Assembly: GCF_004295645.1 (NCBI RefSeq)
Contig: NZ_CP034752.1
Location: 2,728,001 to 2,792,000, forward strand
Source: Limnobaculum zhutongyuii
Lineage (GTDB): Bacteria > Pseudomonadota > Gammaproteobacteria > Enterobacterales > Enterobacteriaceae
Reading direction: 5' to 3'
DNA: 64,000 bases
The translations under genes were made by a program, and so were the position numbers. Under the pieces are notes generated by a model. That model was not told the origin of the DNA. It saw only the letters and a program-made list of their open reading frames with translations, and did no database searches. Positions 37,303-45,976 of this stretch are shown here, one piece after another (position 1 is the stretch's first letter; each line of letters opens with the position of its first letter).

Positions 37303-37770
37303 ATGTCTAATAACTCAAATCCAATGATCACTGATATTTTTGTTGCCGGAGCGCGTAAAGGCTGGGGAATTGCGACCACAAGTACACTACCTAACGTACT
37401 GATGGCGTTTGTCATTATTAAAGCATTACAAATCACCGGACTGTTAGATCTGTTAGGCAAGCTCTGCGAGCCTGTCATGGCGCTGTTTGGCCTGCCGGGA
37501 GAGGCTGCCGCTGTTTTAATTAGTAGCTTGATGTCAATGGGTGGAGCAATCGGTGTTGCCGTCAGTCTGTTCCAGAGCGGACATCTTAATGGCGAACATC
37601 TGGCAATTCTCGCCCCTGCAATCTATCTGATGGGTTCGTTAGTGCAATATGTCGGACGCGTTTTAGGCGTTGTCGGCACTAAGGGTAGCCGCATTCCATT
37701 AATGTTGCTTATTGCCGTTATCAATTCATTTGGTGCGATGCTGCTGATGAGAATCATCATTAATTTATAA
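37303..37770 (+). CDS. yjiG: YjiG family membrane protein
   Basis: 155 residues (E. coli YjiG 153). DIFVAGARKGWGIATTSTLPNVLMAFVIIKAL, ITGLLDLLGKLCEPVMALFGLPGEAAAVL, LMSMGGAIGVA and AIYLMGSLVQYVGRVLG match the E. coli protein closely. Four to five membrane helices. It lies 17 bases after yjiH. In E. coli yjiH-yjiG precede iadA (isoaspartyl dipeptidase); here an M20 peptidase takes that place, supporting a transport role for a peptide-like substrate. Confidence 0.85.
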   Translation: MSNNSNPMITDIFVAGARKGWGIATTSTLPNVLMAFVIIKALQITGLLDLLGKLCEPVMALFGLPGEAAAVLISSLMSMGGAIGVAVSLFQSGHLNGEHLAILAPAIYLMGSLVQYVGRVLGVVGTKGSRIPLMLLIAVINSFGAMLLMRIIINL

Positions 37771-37815
37771 GCGAATATGCCTGTTCAACACGAAACAATT
37801 AAGGAAGGATGAACC

Positions 37816-38928
37816 ATGCAGTTAAACCAATATTTAGATGAATTACGTCCGCTGGTTAATATTGATTGTGGAACTCAAACCACCGAAGGCGTTGCCGTTG
37901 TTGCCGGTCTGATGGAGAAAAAATATAAGGATTTAGGCTGGCATGCAGAAATCGTTGATCTGGGTAAAGAGGTCGGCCCGGGCGTGTTTGCTACTAACAA
38001 ACCTGGCGCCACTCAATTTGACGTATTGCTGATTGGCCATATGGATACCGTATTCCCACCGGGAACCGCAGCCGAGCGTCCAATGTCTACTGATGCAACC
38101 CGTTTATATGGTCCGGGTGCTGCGGATATGAAATCTGGCCTGCTGAATATTCTATGGGCTATTCGCGCACTGGATGATAAAGATGTGCAGAGATTATCCA
38201 TTGCCGTTGCTATGAACCCGGATGAAGAAACCGGTTCAGTTTATTCTCATGAATGGTTGGGTAAATACGCTAAACAGAGCCGCTATGTGCTGGTTGCCGA
38301 AGCGGCACGTGCTGATGGCTCTCTGGTTAAAGCCCGTAAAGGTATGGCTCGTTATAACATTGAGTTCCACGGACGAGCAGCCCACGCAGGTAACGCACCG
38401 GAAAAAGGTCGTTCAGCCATTACCGAATTAGCGAACTGGATTCTGGCAATTAATCAGTTAGGTAATGCAGAAGCGGGCACCACCCTGAACGTAGGTGTCG
38501 TTAAAGGTGGTGACGCCGCCAATATCGTTCCGGACAAAGCTCAGGCGGTAGTTGACGTACGCTTCTGGGATAACAATGAATATCACCGCATTGATAAAGC
38601 TATCAATGAAATGAGCAAAAAAGCGTATGTGGCAGACGTAACTTCCACCGTTACTGAAATGGCGCATACTCCGGCGATGTCTCCTTCTGCAGAAACGGAA
38701 AAGCTGATGACATTAGTTGAGCGTTGCGGTGAGGAAGAAGGTATTCCGGTGAAGTGGCAAGTGGTAGGTGGTGGTTCTGATGCTAACCATACGGCAGCAT
38801 TAGGCGTTCCTTCGCTGGATGGTTTTGGCCCGATCGGTGCCGATTTCCACAGCCCGGCGGAATATGTTGAGTTAGAGAGTATTATTCCGCGGATTAAGTT
38901 GCTGAGTCGCATTATTAAGTCACTGTGA
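37816..38928 (+). CDS. M20 family metallopeptidase (glutamate carboxypeptidase type)
   Basis: 370 residues; ATG 37816 has AAGGAAGGA upstream. IGHMDTVF gives the first zinc His and Asp, GPGAADMKSG the bridging Asp, NPDEETGS the catalytic and metal-binding Glu pair, VAEAARAD a further acidic ligand, and FHSPAEYVE the last His. The dimerisation 'lid' contains EFHGRAAHAGNAPEKGRSA. Family members remove C-terminal glutamate or hydrolyse dipeptides and N-acyl amino acids. No signal peptide: cytoplasmic. It forms an operon with yjiH and yjiG. Confidence 0.88.
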   Translation: MQLNQYLDELRPLVNIDCGTQTTEGVAVVAGLMEKKYKDLGWHAEIVDLGKEVGPGVFATNKPGATQFDVLLIGHMDTVFPPGTAAERPMSTDATRLYGPGAADMKSGLLNILWAIRALDDKDVQRLSIAVAMNPDEETGSVYSHEWLGKYAKQSRYVLVAEAARADGSLVKARKGMARYNIEFHGRAAHAGNAPEKGRSAITELANWILAINQLGNAEAGTTLNVGVVKGGDAANIVPDKAQAVVDVRFWDNNEYHRIDKAINEMSKKAYVADVTSTVTEMAHTPAMSPSAETEKLMTLVERCGEEEGIPVKWQVVGGGSDANHTAALGVPSLDGFGPIGADFHSPAEYVELESIIPRIKLLSRIIKSL

Positions 38929-38949
38929 TAGTTTCTCTGCTTTGATTCT

Positions 38950-38975
38950 AAAACCGCCCTTTGGGCGGTTTTTTT
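38950..38975 (+). terminator. Terminator of the yjiH-yjiG-peptidase operon
   Basis: AAACCGCCC / GGGCGGTTT with a short TTT loop and a run of T residues, 21 bases after the peptidase stop. Confidence 0.9.
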
Positions 38976-38995
38976 ATTACAGGTTAATATCGTGG

Positions 38996-39110
38996 ATATT
39001 CCGACTGTAAAAACTATATTCGAACATTATCAAAGTGCTCGACCGGAAGGGCTATATACTTCGTTTCAGAGTGTTGGACTCTGGCTGTCTCCCGTTAGCT
39101 TTTCTGTAAC
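38996..39110. repeat. Decayed copy B3 of repeat family B
   Basis: The 5' half aligns with the reverse complement of B2: TCC-CTGTAAAAACTATATT-like start, then GTGCTCGACCGGAA against GTGCTCGGCCGGAA. The middle hairpin region is missing or replaced, and TGTCTCCCGTT resembles the distal TCTCTCCCGTC block. It sits directly after the operon terminator. Confidence 0.45.
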
Positions 39111-39489
39111 GTAAAAAAATGAAGTGAACACCAACTATTGGACTGTTTACCCAGTGGCTAACATGGTCTGGGTTCTATATTGTACTGGACGTCATTAGAG
39201 GTCAATTTTCCAGATAAGTCGCCATTTAATATTGCCAACCCTTATCTGAATAACGCACTGGATTATCAGCCTTTTCAGCTTATTAAACTCTCTATCCAGC
39301 ATCCTATTTATCAGATTGATGTCAGGATTCAGTTAAAAGTAAAAACAATATGTGAGCTAAAAAACATAAACTGACACATCAGATTTCCATATGATAAATT
39401 ACGCTTTTTCAGCATAACCACTATATAACTGTCAATTTTTAGCAAAAAATATCTAATAACAAGGTGTTATTCAAATAAAAGGATTTTTT
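39106..39489. other. AT-rich spacer, possible gene remnant
   Basis: No intact gene. A 64-codon frame from TTG 39180 to 39374 (WTSLEVNFPDKSPFNIANP...) and an adjacent short frame in another phase (ending NMVWVLYCTGRH) read like protein but are closed on the 5' side, so they may be the remains of a frameshifted gene. Low confidence. Confidence 0.25.
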
Positions 39490-40575
39490 ATGAGAAAAAA
39501 AATCACTGGGTTATGTACTATTATCGTTGGCTCATTGCTTCTATTTACGATAAACATTGATGCCAGAGAATATCGGTCTTGTCCTGGAGAACTGAATGGT
39601 TTCGCCGATATTTCTCTTTCGAAGGCACGTACTTGTCTGGATTCCGTTATCATTATTTATAAACAGATATTACAGGATACTCAAGAAGAGGAACGTCGCA
39701 GCCAATCGTTTTCAATTGTCTCCCCGCCAAACAACAATCAGCGCCAAGACTCCGATTACGCTGAAAACTTCATCCCTTACTCAGAGAAAGATTTGGAACG
39801 CCGGTTAAATAATCTGGATGCATCCTCATTTCAATTTACTCAACGGATAATTTCCTCGGGTACTATCATTACCCCCCACTGGAATGAAGTTATCCAAGTA
39901 TTTGACTATTTTTCACCTGCTGGAAAAAATATCAAACACTATCCAGATTACTGTGTCACTAAAGTTATCTTTCATGATGACAGTAGCTGGGCAGCCCCTA
40001 AAAAGTGTGAAGGTGAAATTCTTAACTACGGGACGTTAATTCCGATTAAAAAACCAATTAAACGTATAAAATTTCGTCTGAACTACACTGTCTATGATTC
40101 AATTCAACAGATCATGCTAACACCAACACATCCGCAGGTTAAAATGGCAAATGGTGAATCATATCGCCTAATTAAAATGGAAGATAAACAGACCATTGTG
40201 CTATTGAGGATGCCTGGTAAAACTCAATATGTAATAGAGGGATTAGATGAGGAGGGTCGTGCTTTAAAGCTGACGAACATGGAGCATTCTTGGTATGGCG
40301 GCGAAACAGAAGAAATAGAATCGTCTCTTACCAGAATGATACAGGCACGGGATCATTTTTCTCAATTTAAAGACAGTCAGGAATTGTTACGTTATTTGCA
40401 GGGTGCTCCTGAGAATGGGGACATGCGCTTTTCCACTCAGCAGCATTCTTTGAATTTCAGTACACCGCCACATAGTCTGAAGATTCACGTACTGTCTCAA
40501 GGTCGACAGCAATTTTTTACTGACTGGGCATCTGATTATTCCATTCAGGGTAAAGTAGCAACTGAACGCAAGTGA
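39490..40575 (+). CDS. Unknown exported protein
   Basis: 361 residues; ATG 39490 with AAAAGGA upstream. Residues 1-25 (KKITGLCTIIVGSLLLFTIN, then IDA-RE) look like a Sec signal peptide. The mature part is hydrophilic, with a Gln/Glu/Arg-rich segment (residues about 60-95) and predicted beta-rich stretches further on; four cysteines (two near residues 32-49, two near 158-176) could form disulfides in the periplasm. I recognise no family. Codon use and the AT-rich surroundings differ from the neighbouring conserved genes, suggesting acquisition. Confidence 0.55.
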   Translation: MRKKITGLCTIIVGSLLLFTINIDAREYRSCPGELNGFADISLSKARTCLDSVIIIYKQILQDTQEEERRSQSFSIVSPPNNNQRQDSDYAENFIPYSEKDLERRLNNLDASSFQFTQRIISSGTIITPHWNEVIQVFDYFSPAGKNIKHYPDYCVTKVIFHDDSSWAAPKKCEGEILNYGTLIPIKKPIKRIKFRLNYTVYDSIQQIMLTPTHPQVKMANGESYRLIKMEDKQTIVLLRMPGKTQYVIEGLDEEGRALKLTNMEHSWYGGETEEIESSLTRMIQARDHFSQFKDSQELLRYLQGAPENGDMRFSTQQHSLNFSTPPHSLKIHVLSQGRQQFFTDWASDYSIQGKVATERK

Positions 40576-40596
40576 TATCCTTAATGAATAAGGAAG

Positions 40597-40722
40597 ATGG
40601 GGCATTGTGTTTTTGTACTGGTAATACTGTTACTTATAGTGGATGGTCATCAAGAACATAAAATATGTCAGGCAGGTTATAAATATACTGACTTCCAAAA
40701 AATTTTATGTCGCACAGGATAG
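40597..40722 (+). CDS. Possible small membrane protein
   Basis: A 41-codon frame, ATG 40597 to TAG 40720-40722, with AAGGAAG directly before the ATG (spacing is very short). Residues 4-16 (CVFVLVILLLIVD) are strongly hydrophobic and the remainder is polar with two further Cys. It follows the unknown exported protein by 21 bases. I do not recognise it; it may be chance. Confidence 0.25.
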   Translation: MGHCVFVLVILLLIVDGHQEHKICQAGYKYTDFQKILCRTG

Positions 40723-40803
40723 TGAAACAAAAGTTGTATTTAAATAGTGAAGAACCATTTGTCGTTTAAATTCTAATGTATATTTTTTCTTTTCCATTAA
40801 AGT

Positions 40804-40847
40804 ATGAACCCCTAATTGTTGGGTATCCAACTTTCGGGGTTCACTTT
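40804..40847. terminator. Hairpin before tutB end
   Basis: TGAACCCC (40805-40812) pairs with GGGGTTCA (40836-40843), and an inner GTTGG/CCAAC stem strengthens it; T-rich sequence follows. It could end transcripts from the exported-protein gene. Confidence 0.6.
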
Positions 40848-40882
40848 AAAAAGACATCTTTATATAACCAAAAGATTATTGA

Positions 40883-42148
40883 TTAGCTATACGTCGGCAA
40901 TATATTAAACGTCGACAGTATATGCGCCAGCATAGTGATTACCCCAAATACAATCACTACATACACCAGCGGAGTTCCACCCCAAGTGCGGAACATCGGG
41001 TTACCAAATTTTTCACGCGAAGCTTTTGCCAACAGGCCGGGAACGATGATAGCCCATACCGCAAACGCCAGTCCCGCATAACCAATGGCATACAGGAAGC
41101 CATTTGGATAGATGGAGCAAAGCAGCGCCGGAGGAATATAAGTGACCAATGCCGTTTTTGCTCTGCCGCCATTGTCATCCTTAAACTTACACAGGTCGGC
41201 AATGTAGTCGAACAGACCGAGTGTTGCGCCTAACATGGAGCTGGCAACCGCAAAGTTGGCAAAGAATGTCAGGATCACATCCATCGATGCACTGTTAAGA
41301 ATCGCCCCCATGGCGGTGATGAATACGTCAATGTTTCCACCCTGAGCAATAATCGGTTTAAAGTCCGCACGGGAGATATTCCCCATGGTGCAATATAACC
41401 AGAAGACATACAGGAACAGCGCAAATAAGGTTCCGATTAATATGCAGGAAACAATACGTTTCGGATCTTTACCATAGTGTTTTACCAGGCTGGGTACGTT
41501 ACCGTGGAAGCCAAATGAAACAATACAGAAAGGCAGCGTCATTAACAGGAAAGGCAGATAGCTGGTCCCTTCCGGAGCCACTACGTCCATCAGATTATCA
41601 ACCTGCACATAACCCAACAGGCTGGCGAACGTCATAAAGAAAGCAATAAATTTGCCCAACAGCAAGATGGTAGTAATGCGCCCTACTGCCGTTGAACTCC
41701 ACCAGACAATAAATGCCACAATAATGGTAAATATCACACCGGTAATACGGGAAGAGATTCCAATCGTGAAATACTGGGTTAACGTTTGGGATATAACCGC
41801 AGCACTTCCTGAAATATAGGCGTAGGCAAGAATATATAGAACGAAGGCAAAAGTAATGTTGGTTGCAATATTCCAGAATCGACCTAATAGATCTTTTGTT
41901 AATGTGTCGAAACTGGCACCAATGTGATAATTAAGGTTGGCTTCCAACAGCATAAAGCCAGCCATTATCATAATAAAACAGGTAACGACAAGGATACCAA
42001 TTGACCAGGAGAACCAAACCCCGGACATGGCTACAGGTAAAGAGAACATTCCGGCACCAACAACGGTCGCCGTGGTGATCATCGCTCCACCAATAACCGA
42101 CTTCTTTTTAACCTGAGCAGACCCCTGAGCCTCTACGCTGACCGTCAT
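40883..42148 (-). CDS. tutB: Aromatic amino-acid permease, TutB/TyrP/TnaB type
   Basis: 421 residues, eleven membrane segments. Residues about 15-50 (VIGGAMITTATVVGAGMFSLPVAMSGVW) and FCIVSFGFHGNVPSLVKHYGKD are signatures of the hydroxy/aromatic amino-acid permease (HAAAP) family. It lies 137 bases downstream of tyrosine phenol-lyase on the same strand, an arrangement known from Pantoea agglomerans (Erwinia herbicola) tpl-tutB, so proton-coupled tyrosine import is the likely role; TnaB-like tryptophan transport is an alternative. Confidence 0.82.
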   Translation of the reverse strand: MTVSVEAQGSAQVKKKSVIGGAMITTATVVGAGMFSLPVAMSGVWFSWSIGILVVTCFIMIMAGFMLLEANLNYHIGASFDTLTKDLLGRFWNIATNITFAFVLYILAYAYISGSAAVISQTLTQYFTIGISSRITGVIFTIIVAFIVWWSSTAVGRITTILLLGKFIAFFMTFASLLGYVQVDNLMDVVAPEGTSYLPFLLMTLPFCIVSFGFHGNVPSLVKHYGKDPKRIVSCILIGTLFALFLYVFWLYCTMGNISRADFKPIIAQGGNIDVFITAMGAILNSASMDVILTFFANFAVASSMLGATLGLFDYIADLCKFKDDNGGRAKTALVTYIPPALLCSIYPNGFLYAIGYAGLAFAVWAIIVPGLLAKASREKFGNPMFRTWGGTPLVYVVIVFGVITMLAHILSTFNILPTYS

Positions 42149-42218
42149 AATTGATTCCTTTAATTAAAATTCTAAGTGGGAAAAACATATTAATGACCTG
42201 TGACTGATCCAGACTTTT

Positions 42219-42250
42219 AGAGTCTTTCATTCCTTAGAATGAAAGACTCT
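42219..42250 (-). other. Perfect stem-loop between tpl and tutB
   Basis: AGAGTCTTTCATTC and its exact complement form a 14-bp stem with a four-base loop. No T run follows in the direction of transcription, so it is more likely an mRNA-stability or partial-attenuation element setting unequal tpl and tutB expression. Confidence 0.65.
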
Positions 42251-42285
42251 TTGATGGTTAATTTATGATTTGCTCAATGAGATCC

Positions 42286-43659
42286 TTATTTGAGAGGCTC
42301 AAATCTTGCAGTAAAGAAGCGCAGGAACTTCGGCTCGTATACCATATCCAATCCTTTGATCTTCTCTCTGTTTTTGTACAGATGAATCACAGAATCGGCG
42401 ACAACATCCAGGTGTGCATAGGTGTAAACACGACGAGGAATCGTCAGGCGAACCAGTTCCAGCTTAGGCGTATGGTTCTTACCGGTTTTCTTATCGCGTC
42501 CCGCAGAGATAATACCGCGTTCCATACTACGAACGCCGGAATCGATATACAGTTCAGCCGCTAAAGACTGAGCCGGGAACTGGTCCTGAGGTACGTGTGG
42601 CAGGAAAGCTTTTGCATCCAGGAACACTGCGTGACCACCAACCGGTTTTACAATGGGTACACCGGCGGCTTCCAGTTTGTCTGCCAGATAGCGACACTGA
42701 GCAATACGGTGATGAATGTAAGCATAATCAACAGACTCAACGATACCGCGAGCCATTGCTTCCATATCACGACCAGCCAGGCCGCCGTAAGAAGGCATAC
42801 CTTCATACAGAACAACCAGCTCGCTGGCTTTTTGATATAGGGTGTCATCGTTCATACATAAGAAGCCACCGATGTTCACCAGACAGTCTTTTTTACCGCT
42901 CATGGTACAACCGTCAGAGTAGCTCATCATCTCTTTCAGGATGGCAGCAATAGTGACGTCTTTATACTCAGGCTCACGATCTTTGATGAAATAGGCGTTT
43001 TCAACGCAGCGTGTCGCATCATACATCACCAGAATTTTGTTTTTGCGGCACAGCTTACTGACTTCACGCATGTTAGCCATACTTACCGGCTGACCACCAG
43101 CCAGGTTTACGGTAACCGCCAGACAAACGTAAGGGATACGGTCAGCACCAACTTCGTTAATCAATTTTTCCAGTTTGGAGACATCGATATTGCCTTTAAA
43201 CGGCAGCTCTTTTTGAGAGTCATGCGCTTCATCAATAATGATATCAACGAAAGTCGCACCGTTTCTCTCCTGGTGAGCACGGGTAGTGGTGAAGTACATG
43301 TTACCCGGTACGTAGTCACCCTCTTTAATTAACAGTGAAGAGAGCAGGTTTTCTGCACCACGGCCCTGGTGAGTAGGCACCACGTGCTTGTAGCCGTAAT
43401 ATTCACTGACGACTTCTTGCAGATGATAGAAGTTTGCGCTACCTGAGTAGGCTTCATCACCTAACATCATACCGGCCCACTGATTATCACTCATGGCTGT
43501 GGTGCCGCTATCGGTTAACAGGTCGATATAAGTCTGTTTGGATTGAAGTAAAAATGTATTATATCCTGCATCTTTAATATATTGAATTCGCTGTTCGCGA
43601 GTAGTCATTGCAATTGGTTCAACAACTTTAATTTTATAAGGTTCAGCTGGGTATGACAT
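42286..43659 (-). CDS. tpl: Tyrosine phenol-lyase
   Basis: 457 residues (C. freundii 456). A PLP enzyme that splits L-tyrosine into phenol, pyruvate and ammonia. Identified as TPL rather than tryptophanase by MYFTTTRAHQ (TPL-specific Thr where tryptophanase has an Asp region) and GVRSMERGIIS (Arg381 of the TPL phenol site). Other active-site features: DEAYSGSANFYHL (Tyr71), HQGRGAEN, YDATRCVENAYF, TMSGKKDCLVN with the PLP lysine, and LTIPRRVYTYAH. ATG 43659 has GAGGAAAG upstream. CRP and TyrR sites upstream fit known tpl control by cAMP and tyrosine. The gene lies in an AT-rich region. Confidence 0.95.
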   Translation of the reverse strand: MSYPAEPYKIKVVEPIAMTTREQRIQYIKDAGYNTFLLQSKQTYIDLLTDSGTTAMSDNQWAGMMLGDEAYSGSANFYHLQEVVSEYYGYKHVVPTHQGRGAENLLSSLLIKEGDYVPGNMYFTTTRAHQERNGATFVDIIIDEAHDSQKELPFKGNIDVSKLEKLINEVGADRIPYVCLAVTVNLAGGQPVSMANMREVSKLCRKNKILVMYDATRCVENAYFIKDREPEYKDVTIAAILKEMMSYSDGCTMSGKKDCLVNIGGFLCMNDDTLYQKASELVVLYEGMPSYGGLAGRDMEAMARGIVESVDYAYIHHRIAQCRYLADKLEAAGVPIVKPVGGHAVFLDAKAFLPHVPQDQFPAQSLAAELYIDSGVRSMERGIISAGRDKKTGKNHTPKLELVRLTIPRRVYTYAHLDVVADSVIHLYKNREKIKGLDMVYEPKFLRFFTARFEPLK

Positions 43660-43860
43660 TATACTTTCCTCATTTGTGATTATATTAATTCAGGCTTTTT
43701 CGGACCCCTTCATTCTTACTTTTAAATATCTTTTTGCAATACTACGAACCAATTGATAAAAATCATCATCTGTAACCTTATTATTACGAGTGTTATATTT
43801 ATTACACTCATCGTTTAATCAGGCATAAAATTTAATTCGCAGCCTGAACAAACTCATTAA

Positions 43861-43876
43861 TGTGACCGGACTCAAA
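43861..43876 (-). promoter_or_regulatory. CRP site upstream of tpl
   Basis: TGTGA-CCGGAC-TCAAA matches the CRP consensus TGTGA-N6-TCACA at 9 of 10 positions, about 210 bases upstream of the tpl start. Catabolite control of tpl through CRP is known in related bacteria. Confidence 0.65.
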
Positions 43877-43938
43877 CTTTATATTCAAAATCTATGTTGA
43901 ATTACATTCTGAACCTCGAAGTGGAGCGAATAATCAGA

Positions 43939-43956
43939 TGTACATTTATATTTACA
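43939..43956 (-). promoter_or_regulatory. TyrR box upstream of tpl
   Basis: TGTACATTTATATTTACA matches TGTAAA-N6-TTTACA at 11 of 12 positions, about 290 bases upstream of the tpl start. Far-upstream TyrR boxes activating tpl with tyrosine are known in C. freundii and P. agglomerans. Confidence 0.7.
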
Positions 43957-44485
43957 TCTCTTATTCATTTATTTTATTTTAAATTATCATTTAAAATCAA
44001 TTGGATATTGAATAATGGATGTCATTATTAAAAGATGAGACTCAGGTCAATTGACTTATCAGATCTGGCATGATTATCTCGCGAGGCAAGACTTGCCAAT
44101 GAAAGATCGGTGAAAAATAAAATATCAACCACTCTTACAATCCATTAAGTTAAATAACAAATCTTTCATTAAGTTAAATAAGACAAGATATTCAATACGA
44201 ATAACCATTATAAATAGAGATTGGATGATTAATTTAAATAACAAAAAATCAACATTTAGTTTTAATATAAATGGAACCGTAATTTTAAAAAGTAAATCAG
44301 CACTCATCAGGTTTTAATTAAACAAATTAACACTTAATCAGAATAAAAATATTAATATAAGCATCAATGAAGACCGATGGTTATCAACAATCCAAAGGAG
44401 TTGGATACATTTTGAAATTGCCTTACCATGGCAACCTACCCTACTTTTTAGTAATATACCGCCGAAATTATTATCAGAGGCGATT

Positions 44486-44848
44486 ATGGTAACCACATTA
44501 TTTAAAGACTTTACTTTTGAAGCCGCACATCGGTTGCCGAATGTTCCCGAAGGCCATAAATGTTCCCGTCTGCATGGGCACTCTTTTGTGGTCAGAATCG
44601 AAGTCACTGGTGAAGTAAACCCAATTACCGGTTGGGTAATGGATTTTTCTGAAATTAAAGCCGCATTTAAGCCCATACTGGACCGTTTAGATCACTACTA
44701 TCTGAACGATATCTCCGGACTGGAAAACCCCACCAGCGAAGTTTTAGCCCACTGGATTTGGCAACAGCTTAAGCCGGGGCTTCCGTTGTTGAGTGGAGTT
44801 AGGGTGAAGGAGACCTGTAGTGCTGGGTGTGTTTATAAAGGGGAGTGA
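44486..44848 (+). CDS. queD: 6-carboxy-5,6,7,8-tetrahydropterin synthase QueD
   Basis: 120 residues (E. coli 121). It converts dihydroneopterin triphosphate to carboxytetrahydropterin in queuosine synthesis. FEAAHRLP gives the first zinc His, EGHKCSRLHGHSF the catalytic Cys and the other two zinc His, VMDFSEIK and LDHYYLND follow, and VRVKETCSAGC closes the site. GAGG lies before ATG 44486. It is convergent with queE, the next enzyme of the pathway, with repeat A2 between. Confidence 0.95.
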   Translation: MVTTLFKDFTFEAAHRLPNVPEGHKCSRLHGHSFVVRIEVTGEVNPITGWVMDFSEIKAAFKPILDRLDHYYLNDISGLENPTSEVLAHWIWQQLKPGLPLLSGVRVKETCSAGCVYKGE

Positions 44849-44942
44849 TCCTCTATTCAGGCAACCCGTTTGATTCAGATTAAGGATGTTGAATTCAAAG
44901 TGCTATTGAATTTGGAGTATGTTTCGGCCATATCAGTATCGT

Positions 44943-45178
44943 GTTTGAATTGACATTTATGCTCGGCCGAGCAGGGGCATTATGGCGAATGCCCCTGCAC
45001 CCCGCGCCTTTCGCACAGGAATTCAGGTCGCTTAGGCGACTCCCTTCCTCCTTCGTTTGGCCTTAACGCACCGGCACAGAGCCGCTCCCGGTGTCGCTGT
45101 GCCTCGCCCCGCATCCATGCGGGGCGTGCTGGCCTCTCTCAGTCGTCAGCTGAATTCAAGTGCTCATAGGAAAGATCA
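44943..45178 (+). repeat. Dispersed structured repeat family A, copy A2
   Basis: Hairpins: GCAGGGGCATT/AATGCCCCTGC (44971-44998), GTCGC/GCGAC (45027-45040), GGCACAG/CTGTGCC (45073-45103) and GCCCCGCA/TGCGGGGC (45106-45125). The element is bounded by TTTGAATT on the left and GCTGAATTC..GTGCTC on the right, as in A1 and A3. It lies between convergent queD and queE. A short frame across it reads similarly in A3, but A1 breaks that frame, so it is not called as coding. Confidence 0.75.
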
Positions 45179-45201
45179 AGACCAAGGACAGGAACTGACT
45201 A

Positions 45202-45873
45202 TTATTCAATCCCTAAATATTTATGCGTCTGCATCGACAACCGCCAGTTGCGTTCAATACAGGTCTTAATACAAAGCTCGGTCGCTCTTGGGTTTTGACT
45301 AATCGGCTGTAACGCTATCACTCGTTTTTTATTATCTGACAGCGTGGCTAACAGCTCATCTAACTGTTCAATATCCCGCTCACGGGCCACCGGATGTTTT
45401 ATTTCGTCTGCCCTTATCAAGGCCTGAGGTATGACATTCAGTCCGCCGCGCATATCAACTTTAGGGGAGACCGTTACCCAGGTATTGGTAGAACAGATCA
45501 CCGGTTGGGTACCGCTGGTTTCAATCTGACACTGAAAACCGTGCAGCTCCAGTAAACTGGTCAGTGGCAATAAATCATAAAGGCAGGGTTCACCACCGGT
45601 AATCACTACATGACGGGCCGTATAATGCGGTTGCTGCAAAATAGCCAGCAGTTGTGAAGCACTGGCTTCTCCCCAACTGTCGCTCTCCTGAGTTTTCGCC
45701 AGAATGTCATCCATTGATTGCTGACGATCGGCAATCTTCTCCCATGTGTGTTTAGTATCACACCAGCTACAGCCAACCGGGCAGGCCTGCAAACGAATAA
45801 AAATAGCGGGAACGCCAGTGAAGAACCCTTCGCCCTGTAGGGTTTGAAATAACTCATTAACGGGATATGACAT
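45202..45873 (-). CDS. queE: 7-carboxy-7-deazaguanine synthase QueE
   Basis: 223 residues, as in E. coli. A radical SAM enzyme that makes 7-carboxy-7-deazaguanine for queuosine. CPVGCSWCDTKHTW is the cluster-binding CxxxCxxC motif; FQTLQGEGFFTGVPAIFIRL precedes it, ITGGEPCLY follows. It lies 103 bases downstream of eno on the same strand, as in E. coli. Confidence 0.96.
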   Translation of the reverse strand: MSYPVNELFQTLQGEGFFTGVPAIFIRLQACPVGCSWCDTKHTWEKIADRQQSMDDILAKTQESDSWGEASASQLLAILQQPHYTARHVVITGGEPCLYDLLPLTSLLELHGFQCQIETSGTQPVICSTNTWVTVSPKVDMRGGLNVIPQALIRADEIKHPVARERDIEQLDELLATLSDNKKRVIALQPISQNPRATELCIKTCIERNWRLSMQTHKYLGIE

Positions 45874-45917
45874 ATTTCTCTCAAAGATTTTCTTTCAGAC
45901 AGTACAACTAAAAACAA

Positions 45918-45951
45918 AAATCCCGTATTGATATCAACCAATACGGGATTT
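45918..45951 (-). terminator. eno terminator
   Basis: AAATCCCGTATTG pairs with CAATACGGGATTT, followed on the minus strand by a T-rich tract; between eno and queE. Confidence 0.85.
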
Positions 45952-45976
45952 CACTAAGCTACAGGAGGATTAAAAA

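Larger units (their letters stand above)
43660..44485. other. Long AT-rich control region between tpl and queD
   Basis: 826 bases without a convincing gene. The tpl side holds CRP and TyrR sites (listed separately) and two adjacent weak TyrR-like sites at 43771-43788 and 43791-43808. A 15-base direct repeat, CATTAAGTTAAATAA, occurs at 44143-44157 and 44167-44181. A 60-codon hydrophobic frame on the minus strand (44125-44307) is low-complexity and is not called. Confidence 0.5.

Noticed and set aside
42286..43659. Tryptophanase (tnaA)
   Set aside because: The active-site segments TTTRAHQ and SMERG are those of tyrosine phenol-lyase, and no tnaC-like leader was seen.
44125..44307. 60-codon hydrophobic frame on the minus strand
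   Set aside because: Low complexity in AT-rich DNA, no good ribosome binding site, overlaps a direct repeat.
44300..44485. preQ1 riboswitch before queD
   Set aside because: No preQ1-type pseudoknot pattern was recognisable in the AT-rich leader.
45057..45269. Short open frames across repeats A2 and A3 that encode similar peptides
   Set aside because: The similarity follows from the DNA repeat itself, several frames are open at once, and the equivalent frame is broken in copy A1. Structure rather than coding explains the conservation.
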